Source: Symbiodinium sp. CCMP2592 (Eukaryota > Sar > Dinophyceae > Suessiales > Symbiodiniaceae). From it: a DNA stretch of 64,000 bases. The notes beneath the pieces were generated by a model. It was given only the letters and a program-made list of their open reading frames with translations, was not told where the DNA came from and did no database searches. The position numbers and the translations under genes were made by a program. Positions 1 to 10,800 of the stretch are shown in pieces. The stretch is taken from contig CAJNDT010005824.1 of the NCBI GenBank assembly GCA_905221615.1, forward strand, positions 50,001 through 114,000. The letters are read 5' to 3'. The stretch's first letter is position 1. Each line of letters opens with the position of its first letter.

Positions 1-268
1 CGCCTGCTTGTTGTTCTTCGCCGTGGTTCTTGTTCCTCTGCACATGTGCATCGTGGTTGGGATGTTGCTTTTCAATCCAATTTACGCCTGTGGAGCCGAC
101 AACCTCAGCCTCAAGGAGGAGGTCGAGGCGAAGCAGCGCGAAATCGATGACTTCGCCAGGCGGAACGAGCAAGCTGCAGGGCAGCCTGCAAAGCTGGGTT
201 TTCTAGCAGACCAGGCAACGTGCACATGTCTGTGTGACGTGTCGCCACATCGATGCAGGACTACTTAA
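1..268 (+). CDS. 3' end of multi-pass membrane protein gene, upstream tandem copy
   Basis: The window opens inside a reading frame (first full codon at 2) that ends with TAA at 266-268. Its first ~60 residues are almost identical to the C-terminus encoded at 3098-3285: a hydrophobic segment around LVPLHMCIVVGMLLF, then a charged probable helix (KEEVEAKQREIDDFA). After the shared RNEQA the two copies diverge completely, so the tails differ; an unrecognised intron or a divergent 3' end could explain this. It is the last exon of a gene starting outside the window and the sister of the gene at 1744-3310. The ATG-less start of the open frame has no meaning. Confidence 0.75.
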   Translation, partial: ACLLFFAVVLVPLHMCIVVGMLLFNPIYACGADNLSLKEEVEAKQREIDDFARRNEQAAGQPAKLGFLADQATCTCLCDVSPHRCRTT

Positions 269-301
269 AGCGACCCCGAGACGAAAAGACCAATGCTACC
301 C

Positions 302-402
302 TAGGAGCTTCAATAATTGCCCATACTATTTTGGGGGTTCCTCATAATAAGTAGAGTATAATGGGACCCAAAACCCTATTCTGATTATAAAGGCCCCTAT
401 AT
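302..402. repeat. Palindromic MITE-like element, family C
   Basis: About 100 bp with imperfect terminal inverted repeats (TAGGAGCTTCAATAATT; mirrored AATTAT..AGGCCCCTA in better copies) and a core with TTTTGGGGGTTCCT and ACCCAAAACCCTATTCT. No coding capacity. Better copies lie at 5423-5571, 39194-39298 and 47663-47765. Confidence 0.7.
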
Positions 403-960
403 TGAGCTTTTACAACTCTTCTGCCAACCTCGCATTAGAAGACCGATAGAGAGCTTCCGCGCAAGCGCACATGCTCCAGGTGCAATACTTTGTCTGCTTC
501 ATCCGCCCTAATTCCAACACTTGACTGCAAACAATGATCCTGTACTAGTGAGGCCTTTGCAAATCTCGTGCAGAAGCCGAGAGCTCGGGGTTTCATAATT
601 CGGAGATGTAATCTCCGGTCTGCAGATCTTAGGCATTTTAAGTATCTTCTGGGATTTTCGGGAAATGCAGATTTGCAGGTTCTCCGCGATTTCTTTGAGG
701 GTCCATCTCGACATCATGTCTCGCTGCCAGTATTCGAGTAGCGAGTAGCCGCTCTGCTGTGGATCTCATGATATTGACATGTGGGGCGTAGCCAAGCCCG
801 AAGCAAGCTTTCCTAGGCAGAATATGTTAAATTCCGCAAGCGAGCACTACATAGTGAAGACTTCTAATGCTTCCATTCCCTTCTAAAGTGTTTAAGAAGG
901 AAGGACCCCAGCTTGAAAGCACTCCTGAACGAAACCTGTCAGTTGAAACAGTTTACATGT

Positions 961-1062
961 GGGAGTTTCCGAAAGTTAGGAGGACCTTAGTTTGGGGTCT
1001 CTATAATGAGGATCCTACTATTGAGGGTGCTAATTTAGGGGCCCGTGTTTTCGGAAACTCCC
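961..1062. repeat. Palindromic MITE-like element, family A
   Basis: Begins GGGAGTTTCCGAAA and ends TTTCGGAAACTCCC, with internal GGATCCT near the centre. It belongs to a family of about 100 bp with full or partial copies at 5829, 5912, 6634, 10474, 25983, 29781, 30561, 38631 and 46271. Confidence 0.85.
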
Positions 1063-1743
1063 ATGTTTCTTACAGCCCGACAGCACGCGCACCTACTGCG
1101 CCCCTGGCCCCTGGCGAAGCTTGCGTTTCAGGGCATAAGGTGCCCCTCAACCAGATGGGTTCCTGAGTTCTGCGTAGCAGCACCGGCCTCCATTTATTGG
1201 AAGACCTGCTGGGTGGGGACATGTTCGCTTCTTTTGGGTTTCGGCGGTAATCTGATGGGATGGCGTTTACAAGGATTCAAGCTTCAAGTTCCTAAGCCCC
1301 CAACCCCGATCTCTCCCGATCTCTCCCCTTCGGCAACATTGAACCGTGAGCCCCAAGCCCCAGACTCCAAACCCGAATCCCCTGAACCCCAAACGCCGAA
1401 CCTAAAGCCCGAAACCCACCACCTACGACCCTAAAGCCCTACACAGACTGCCCCGAAGCAGGCACCTGCCAAGGGCTCCAGACAGGGCGCCGCCGTGGTC
1501 CGTGAGGCAGCAGCTCCGAGCCTTTTCATCCGCGAAGTTTCCGTTTCTGCCGGGCTTCGGAGCACTGACCCTGGGAGCGGTTTCTTGAGAATTACGGGCT
1601 GTTGGGGTTAGGGTTTGGGGTTTGGGGAGAGTGGAGTTCCACTTCCTGCGATGCGCGCCGCAGCTGTGAAAGCTTTTGGATCTCGAGCCGACCGCGCACG
1701 AACCTGAGCTTTCATTTGTGGCAGCCTTTTGCTGTGCTCCGCG

Positions 1744-3310
1744 ATGGATGTCCCCAAAGGCTATGCGCCGGTCGTCGCCTTTGGCTTCTGTCCACCCTCA
1801 GGGATTTTCTTCCAGCTTGCCATGTACTTTTTCGAGCCTGGGCCATACTGTCAGGGTTTTCCCTTTCATGGTGGGGGTCTTGCTGTTTACAAGGGGTCTC
1901 GGGGTCTGCTGGCTGGCTAGGACATCGTGAACGACCTGGTTCAAGTCAGCACTTTTCTGCTGCACGGAGATTGGTGGTTTGCAGTATTCATGAGCTTCTT
2001 CATCCTCCTAAGCTTGGCGCTGGCCGTCCCGGAGATGTCGGAGCAGAGCAAGCTGAAGCGCTTCGACCCGCTGGGCGAGGCCCGGCTCTCCTTGGCCCGG
2101 GGGGTGCCGACCGTGGCTTGGGAGGTGATGCTTGCTTGTGAGTGGAGCATCGAAGCGCCTGCCACCGGGCTCATCGGGCCCTACGGCGCAACGTTGCTCC
2201 AGCTGACGCCGCTGCAGGCAGCCAGCTGCCTCTATGGGTTGGTGAGCTCCGCAAAGGGCATGGCCGAGGGCAGACTGGGTGCAGAGGCGGGCTGTTGCCG
2301 AACAGATTAACAGGCTGCATCGTAGGACCGTCTCGCAATGCAAGTCTCAGTCGCACAAACACTACAAGAACGCAGACGGGAAGCCTCTAGACACATGCAG
2401 GTTGTGTGTAGCATGCGTAGCAGATGCCGAGGGCAAGTCTCAAGACTCTTGGCAGGTGTCGACCGGCACTGACCGTGCAGAGGCGCATGCGTTGAAAGCT
2501 GTTCGCCCTTCAAAGGCAGCGGCATTCTTTGCCTGGTACTTGGGCGCATTTGTGGCGGAGCTGGCTGGCTTCGCCGTGGCGAGTGCGACATTGCACCCCA
2601 TCATCACCGTACCAGGGTTCCTCCTAGGTGCAGTGGCGAACGGCGCATCTGCCAGGTGTGGTGGATCGCAGGACTTTTCAGATGCCGCGAGAAATTCTTG
2701 CTTCTTGGTTGGTATTGCGATGGCAGGCCTCCAGACAAAAAGCTTTCTCAAGAACACAGCAGCGATAACTGGAGGAATGGGCCCCGGGTATATTCCAGCG
2801 CTCGTTATTCTCATCCGCTTCATCACCTGGGCGGCCCTCTGCTTCCTCGATCTTCCGCAGGGCCTTCTTCCGCTGGGCTCGCTGGGGCGCCCCATGGGTT
2901 TGCCGGTGCTCCGCGAAAAATTCTTGGAGCCGGCTGTCGCTTGCCGGGAGGCCTTGGCGTGTTTCACGTCCCACTTCTGGATATCCGTCGAACCGGAGGC
3001 CAATGCGACCTCCATATCTCTGACCGAAGAGGTGGGGTTTGGCGACTGCGCCTGGCCGACAACCGGCGAGCTGAGCAGTGCATCCACCATCTTCAACGCC
3101 TGCTTGTTGCTCTTCGCCGTGGTTCTTGTTCCTGTGCACATGTGCATCGTGGTTGGGATGTTGCTGTTCAATCCAATTTACGCCTGTGGAGCCGACAACC
3201 TCAGCCTCAAGGAGGAGGTCGAGGCGAAGCAGCGCGAAATCGACGACTTCGCCAAGCGGAACGAGCAAGCAGGCGGCCAGCATGAGCAGCTGAGCCTTCT
3301 TCCGGGTTAG
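1744..3310 (+). CDS. Multi-pass membrane protein, XK/Xkr-like in its first half (tentative)
   Basis: Three exons can be placed: 1744-1833, 1921-2286 and 2483-3310 (90, 366 and 828 bp, all whole codons; 427 residues). Exon 1 starts at an ATG (MDVPKGYAPVV). Exon 2 opens with DIVNDLVQV and a GDWW motif followed by a hydrophobic helix, a pattern resembling XK-related (Xkr) proteins. Exon 3 adds about five hydrophobic segments and ends in a charged helix and stop. Both donors are non-GT (GA at 1834, GC at 2287) and both acceptors AG|G. Intron 2 is bracketed by an 11-bp direct repeat (GTGCAGAGGCG). The Xkr link is by motif feel only; an unrelated dinoflagellate membrane family is possible. Confidence 0.7.
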
Positions 3311-3796
3311 ATCCGGCAAAGCCCCGATCCGCACAGGACTGTCCGAAGCTGCTCGGAGACTAAAGGCATTGCTGAGGTTGGTAACTTCTCGCCCGGCTAA
3401 TTGATGAAGATGCATCCTTACTTGGAGGTTCAGGGGTAGTTGTAAGTGGGTTATAAGTCGCCTTAGATGCGCTACAAGTTGTTACAAGTATAGCTGCCCT
3501 ACTTAGGTTACCAGGTTACAAATCCAAGCACTACTGTACAAGGAGCTTTTAAAGTTTTTTGCGGAAAGCCACTTGCAGCCCTTCCGACATCTTGCAGACC
3601 GTTCTGACACCTGCAGCTTTGAACCACAAGCCCTGGCTGTAAGGCTCACACCCTGAATCAGGGGACCGGTAACCCTAAACCCCAAACCTTAAACCCTAAA
3701 CCCTAAACCCCAAACCTGAAACCCTAAACCCTAAACCCCAAACCTGAAACCCTAAACCCTAAACCCCGGCTGGGATCCTCTTTTTCTCCGTGACAG
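3311..3796. repeat. Partial family-B element and CCCTAAA heptamer tract
   Basis: A family-B terminus (TACTTGGAGGTTCAGGGGTAG) begins at 3419 and decays by about 3515. A tract of CCCTAAACCC/CCCCAAACC heptamers fills 3669-3763, shortly before the first PPR-like exon at 3797. Confidence 0.7.
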
Positions 3797-3870
3797 ATCC
3801 TGGCCCTCACGCGCTCGATCACCGGCTTTGGCCGCTCCTCGCGCTGGCAGGAGGCGCCTTCGCCTGCTCT
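3797..3870 (+). CDS. PPR exon (helix A to helix B)
   Basis: Preceded by TCCGTGACAG acceptor; encodes RSITGFGRSSRWQEA, matching the PPR pattern aIsac.k...W..A. Followed by G-rich heptamers from 3871 (GA donor). Joins 5338 in frame, but the linker would be short, so an exon may be missing. Confidence 0.6.
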
Positions 3871-6800
3871 GAGGGTTTAAGAAAGAGGATTTAAGGTTTA
3901 GGATTTAGGGTTTAGGATTTAAGGTTTAGGGTTTAGGACTAGGATTCAGTGTTTGGGTTTAGGATTCAGGGTTTATATAGGGGCATCAATAAGTACCAAC
4001 ACTAAAGTGGGGTTTCCTCATTATGAGCATAGAAAAATAATCATGGTACCGAACACCCATTCTGATTATTAAGGCTCCTACAGTGTTACTTTTGCGCTTT
4101 GGGATGGCCTGCCATTAAGGATGTTTGCGGTGGGAGTGCGATCGAATCTGCAAGTCTTTTCTATCTGAGGAATCGCCATCGGCAGCATGTTTCCCGACCG
4201 CGACATATTCAAGCCTTCTAGCTTGTGACTACTTGCAGGTTCAGGGGTAGTTATAAGTGGGGTTAAAAGTTGCCTAATATGGGTGATAAGTATAGTTACC
4301 CTACTTACAATCCTACTTTTAGCTACCCTAAACCCTAAACCTTACAGAACCCTTAAAGGAACCCTATAGACCCCTTATAACCCTACTTAGAACTACCCCT
4401 GAACCTCCAAGTAAAGGATCCAGATTCGAGATTTTGGTCCAGGCATCGCCCAAGGCAGAGAGTTCCTCTGAGCCCTTTGTTCGGGTTGCGAGTTTGAGAG
4501 GATCACGTTTGGGACTGCACTTTACTTCGAGGTTCATGGGCAGTTATAAGCTACCCCTGAACCTCCAAGTATGGTTTTGCCCAAACCTTGGACCGGATCC
4601 GACATCGGAAAATCATCGCTGTCGAGGGCTGCAGTGGTCGGGGTTTTGGGGTCGCCGATGTTTCGAGGGAGAAGGCCCCTAACCCGAACCTGCGATATCC
4701 TTCAATGATGTAGTTGGGAAGACTTCAGCCTGTCGCGACTCCCTTCAAATCCTCAAGCATAGCTAAGCTTCGCCTACATAAATCCTAAGCCCTCGGCCCA
4801 AAAAAAGCTGACATCCGCATCGCAGCCCCAACCTTTTTGCCGTAAATTCAAAGCCGAGCAGAGGCGCTGCAGAAGTTTGCGGAGTTCAGGCAACAAAGCC
4901 TTCAGAGTCTTGGCCGAATTAGCTTCAGAGTTCATCGGCACATTTCGGGGTTCAGGGGCTGACATGTGTTTCTCCTTTCCTGTCTGGTTGGTTTTTGGGT
5001 TTCACATGCCTCTGAAGCTCTTCAGATTCTTGCAGTCGTATTGAATGCAAGGTTTTGCAAAGCCAAAACGGTCTCGAAGCGGGAATCCTTCAGCGGTTTC
5101 AGGGGTTCCGGGCTCGACAATCGCAACGCTTAGACCTCAAGGAAACTCGGAGTTCAGGATACCATGAGAGTGAAGAGCTTCGCCATGCGCAGGCAGCATG
5201 GTGCAGTGCAGTGGTCCCTTTCGAGGCCTCCAGCTACTTCAGAACGGAAAGGCCCCCAAACCCTAAACCCTAAACCCCGTAAACCCCCTAAGCCCTAAAC
5301 CCCCTAAGCCCTAAGCCCCCGCATTCGGCTCTTTGAGGTGCGACGACGTGGCCCTGAACGCCGCCCTGAGCGCTTGCAGCAAGGTGAGACCCCGAAGCCT
5401 GGGGGAGCCTCTCCGTGTACTGTAGGGGCCTTAATAATTGGACGAATAGGGTTTTCTTGGGTATATTATACTAGAATCATAAAAAAGCAACCCCCCAAAC
5501 CCTATTAAAAGTTGTTAGAATCATAAAAAAGGAACCCGCAAAGCCCTGTTCTAATCGTCAGGGCCCCTACATCACAGTAAGATTCTACGGCTCAGCTCCA
5601 ATCCAAGGGTAAAAGGAGGGACCCTTCACAAGAACCCCTAAGTATATACCCTTAATATAGCTATTATATACCCATTATACAGCCCATTAAAGGGTAGGGG
5701 TCCCCATTAAGGGTCCCTCCTTTTCCCCTTTGATCCAAACTTCGGGAGAGCGAAGGTCTTTTTGGGTTTACTGCCCCAGGGCGCAGCTTGGCTCCGAGCG
5801 CTGCTTCTTTTTGAAGAGGCCCGCTAGGTGAGAGTTTCCGAAAATTAGGGGTATCTTAGTAGTTAGAGTAGGGTTCCTTTAAGGGATCTATAAGGGTTCT
5901 ATTTAGGGTTTAGAGTTTCCGAAAATAGGGGTACCTCATTCTGGGGTCCTTATAATAAGGATCCCTACCATTTAGGGTACTATATTAGGGTGACCCATTT
6001 TCGGAAACTCCAAGGTTTCAAGCACTGCTCGAAGAGGGGAAGCTTGGGAGTCGCATGGTTTTTGGTGTTCGGTGTCTGTGTGGGCTTGTCTGTTCAGTGG
6101 ACGGCGAAAGGCTCAAGACGCAGCATTTCGGTTACGATTTTGGTTTGGAAACGGTGCGTGCGAGAGTTCGCACAATTTTTTTGCGGAGCTTAGCAAGACT
6201 TGAGCGGACTTTCAGACTCTTGGGATTTCAGTGCTGATGCGGAGTGATGCGGAAGCTTCGGACTCTTGTGCATACAGGTTGGGGCTTCTGGATCTTTGCT
6301 GCCTTCGGAGAGTCGGGGGTGTAGATCAACACCATGGAATGGTTTTTCGAGCTCTACAGTATTACAACCGGCAGAGCTCGAAAAGACCTTCGCGGTCGCA
6401 AGCCGGCAGATCTCAACCGCTCTCCGAAGGCGATAACAATCCCTCGTAGCTTCTACCGGGATGCATGAATCGCGCCACATCAACACCCAAATCCCCAAAA
6501 CCTGAGTGGCCGCTCAACTCCCACTCAGCTCTATGCTAGTCATGCTTCGGCGAAGCGGCAAGAGACCTCCGCCAAGCTTTGTGGAACGCACAGAATCCTG
6601 AACCGCAAGCCGGAGATCCCCCCAATTTGAAATGGGAGTTTCCGAAAATTAGGGGGGTACTTATAACAGGGATGCTACTAATTTAGGGCACCCACAAAGG
6701 GGGACCCTAATCTTGACAACCACCCAAATGTAGAAGCCGTCACCAGCTCGTCTTCCAACTCCAAGACCCTGGAGCCGCATTCATCCCTCAACGCCTAGAC

Positions 6801-7771
6801 CCCCAAGGAGCCCTGTACCGCGAAACCCACAACCCTCGAAAAGCCCTTTAACGACCCGGACCCTGAACCCCAAACCCAACCCTAAACCCTAAACCGTAAA
6901 CCCTAAACCCTAAACCCTAAACCCCAAACCCAGCACCCTCTAACAAGGCCCAAGCCCACGAGGGCTGTAGCTCTCTGCACTCGGAGCCCCGAGGCCCGAA
7001 CGGAACATCTTCCGCCCACAGACGTGACCCACAACACGGTGCTCGGTGCTTTGGAGCCTTCGGCAGGAGTTTGTAGAGCAACGGATGATACCTGAAGAGT
7101 ACCGACTCTTCTCTGGATGTTTTAGCCTGTCGTTAAAAGCTAAAGGGGGTCATAGCCTACGGTTCTTGATAGGTTTGGCACAGCAGGTAGTATAGGTGCT
7201 CTTTTGTGTGCTGTTTAGCGGTTTTCCTTTTTGTCAGACCTTTGTGCAGTATGTTCTTCCAGTTTTGCAGGAGCAGGTCATGAGACTTGTCTTTTGGCTA
7301 TAGAGACCATCCGGGCATGTTTCGCGGGACAAGGGACAGGCACGACATTCCTTGTTTAGACTTGCTGCGAACTCCATGAGCCCTTTCCGAAGCCCTCACA
7401 TGAATTCAGGATGAGCTTCGGTCAAACCTGCAGCAAAAAAAGCGAGTCAGGAAGAGTCGTAAACATATTTATGACTACTTTAACATTCCGGCTGCTAATC
7501 CTGAAGCCCTCGCTGCCACAACCTAAGCCCTGAATCCTTAAACCCTTAACTGGATAAACCCCAAACCCTTAAATCCCTAAACCCTAAACCCTTAAACTCC
7601 CTAAACCCCCAAACCCTTCACGCCCGCAGAAGCTCAGGAGAAAGGCGCTGGATGGCCCGAGGTCCTCAGCCTGCGGCTTCGGCGGAAGTTAGCTTCGCTG
7701 GTTCGGAATTGAAAGACGATCTCCAGGGGCGTACGAGCCCTCATCGTGCCTAACCGCTGTATCGATGCATG

Positions 7772-7810
<39 letters not shown>

Positions 7811-10800
7811 GTATGGGTATATATGTGTATATACATATGTATATAGATATAGATGTAGATATAGATATAGATAGATGTCATGAGCCTATCACAGCTTGCA
7901 CAAAAGAGCCTAAGCCGAAGCCGAACCAGCCCCAGGTTGGGTTCCCTGGTGCTGGCCGCGCTCCGGCCGGACGCCTTCTCCCGCAGCGCCGTCATCAACG
8001 GCTTCGAGAAGGCCGAAGTCCCTGAACCGGTCAGAACCAGTCTGTCCCTAAACGTCCTAATCCAAAAAAACCGCGGTCCCCTTAACCCTGCAGTAGCCCC
8101 AAGTCCCCCAACAAAAAGGAATCGAAGAAAGGCTCCCAAAAAAAGCACCAGCGGCGAGGCCGGGCAGTGGTCAAAGGCGAGGCAGCTCTTGGCAGCAGGC
8201 CTCACGCTGGGCGCGGCCGTGGCCTTGGTGCCGTGCGCCCTGGCGGGAAGTTGGTTTAGGATTTAATTTACAAGGGTTTAGGGTTTAGGGGATTTAGGGA
8301 TTTAGGGGTTTGGGGGTTTAATGGATTTAGGGTTTAGGTGTTCAAGGGGTTTAGGGTTTAGGGGTTTAGAGGGTTTAGGGGTTTAACGGATTTCGATTTT
8401 AGGGTTTAGTGGTTTAAGGGATTTAGGGTTTAGGGCTTCGGGTTTTAGGGGATGTATAAGGGTTTAGGATTTAAGGTTTAGGGATTTAGGGTTTAGGATT
8501 TAAGGTTCAGGGGTTTAGGGTTTAGGATTTAAAGTTTAGGGGTTTGGGGTTGGGGGGTTTAAGGGGTTTAAGGGATTTAGGGTTTAGGGGTGTGAGGTTG
8601 AGGGTCTGGGGTTTGCCGCCGACCGGAGTTTTGAACCCCTCAGACCCCCCCCAAGACTTGAGTCCCTGAACACTAACATGAACTTTACAAGCCTAAGTCA
8701 AAACCCTTACTCCTTAAGCCCACCACCCTCTAATCTTGAAGCTTGAAAAAGTACCAATATTGCGCCTTATGGCTCCTTTTTGCAGTGTTTGCATCTACTT
8801 TTACTTGTCCCCTTCTTGAAGCCCTTTGGGAGCAGAGCTCGAGGCAATGGCGCTCTGAGTGCCTGCGCCCGGGCAGCCTACTGGGAGGAGGCGGGCCTAC
8901 ACTTGCCCGGCTTTGTGGGCTTCCTTCATCTTAGGGGTACTTAGAAACATTTTTTACATTTTTGGTTCCAACAATCCCTAAGACACAGGGCCGAAGTTCA
9001 GTATAGTCATCTTTCAGCCTAGGAGCCTGTAGAAGGCTTTTGGGAGGCATCTTTCATTGTGGGCTCCCGCTAGGTTGCCCTAAGGGCGACTGCAAGGTCT
9101 GCCATTTACGATGAGGGTAAGAGGATCCGCTTTGGCATCGCTCAGGTTCAATCCAAGCCGCGAAGGGGCTAGGGATATCCACACCTCCTTCGGCTTCATT
9201 ATAAGGGGGTTTACATGGAATATCCCTATCTTCACTCTTGCGTCTGAATGTGCTTTTTTGTGGAATAGTGGTTTTGTGTCTAAAGCAAAGCGGTTGCCGG
9301 GCACCACCGTGGGCCATGAGCCGGCAACCCGATTCTTCGAGCTGGAAGCGAGCTGAAGCCATCATGCAGACAACACACACATGCTCATTCGGTTTAGGGT
9401 TTAGGATGATGGTTCTAAACTCTAAAGCCCAAGCCCTGAACATAAATTCCTGGGATTTGGGGCTTTTGCCGCAGAGGCTGTGGGCTTCGTCGAGGCCGCG
9501 CCGCAGCCGGACGTGATCTCCTGGAACGCACTGTGAGCCGGCGGATGAAGCCTTTGGAGACCGGTGGGTGTAGCAGTTTGGGGTTCTGGGTTTAGTTTAG
9601 GGTTTAGGGTTTAGGGTTTTGGGTTTAGTAAGCTTTGCTTGAGCTTATGGTTGTTGGGATGTGTTTTGATTTTTTTGGAGATGGCAGGGGCTTGCAGCGC
9701 TTCAGGTCCGACTACTAGACCCTAAACCCTGAACCCTAAGCCTTGTCAAAGGGAGTAAACGAGACCTCCCAAAATCCCTAAACCCTTAACCCACAAACCC
9801 GAGAACCCAAACCACCAAAAATAGACCCTAAACCCTAAACTTAAAATCCTAAACCCTCGTAAACCCTCATAAACCCCTTAAATCCCGAAACCGCCGAAAA
9901 TCCCAGGCTCACCGCAAGCGCCCGTGCCGAGCTTTGGCTCAAAGCTTCGGCTCCTGGGCTCTGTTTTATGGGTGGCACATTTTTGGTTTGTGTTTTCTGG
10001 GGGTTAGGGGCTTTGGGTTTTGGGTTTAGGGGTTTAGGGGTTTCGGGGTTCAGGGGTTAGGGGTTTAGGGGCGCAGGGTTTAGGGGTTTAGGGTTCAGGG
10101 AGTTTAGGGGTTTAGAGTTTGGGAGTTTAGGGTTGAGGGGGTTTTGGGATTTAGGGAGTTTAGGGTTTGAGGTCTTGCAAGAACAAGGTGGTTGAGGTTA
10201 AGATCGTCAGCTGTCGAGATTGCCCATGGTTGGATTTGGGGTGGACAGTTGGGGCTTGAGGGTGCGAGGGTTTAACGTCTGGCAGTCTAGGGGTGTAGGG
10301 GTTGTAGGGCGTAGGATTCAGGGTTTGAAGGTTTTAGGCTCGGAGTTCTGGGATCGAAGTGTAGACGTCTGTGCCGGCTTCTATGTTCTGTGAGATGTAC
10401 GGGGTTTGGGAGATAAAGGTGTGTAAGCACAGGGTGAGGGTTGTGGCACACTAGGTTCCAACAACATTGATAGGGGAGTTTCCGAAAATAGGGGACCCTA
10501 ATATAGTACCCTAAATAATAGGATCCTTATTATAAGGACCCCAAAACAAGGTACCCCTAATTTTCGGAAACTCCCATATTGCAAACTTCTTGCAAGCCGG
10601 GTTCCAAAGCATGACCCCTCCCGAAACGCTCAGGGCCTTTCGGCGTTTTCAGGCTCTATTAGGGCTTTCAGACGGCCTGCAGCAATTTCAAAACCTCGGA
10701 CCTTAAGCTGTAACTTCTAAGTGAACCTGAGAGATATGGCCGCGACCAGGCCATTTTGGCGCACGTCACTGCTATTCGTGTTCCGGCCACCGCAGTGAGC

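Larger units (their letters stand above)
269..1743. other. Intergenic region between tandem membrane-protein genes
   Basis: No convincing gene. It holds a palindromic family-C element (302-402), a family-A element (961-1062), CCCTAAA-like heptamers at about 1290-1440 and TTAGGGTTTGGGG near 1605-1625. A stretch at 1490-1560 has coding-like composition but no usable context. The promoter of the downstream copy should lie here, but no element is recognisable. Confidence 0.5.

Noticed and set aside
3669-3763. CCCTAAA tracts as evidence of a chromosome end
   Set aside because: Such tracts occur in both orientations throughout the window, mostly within introns, so they do not mark a telomere.
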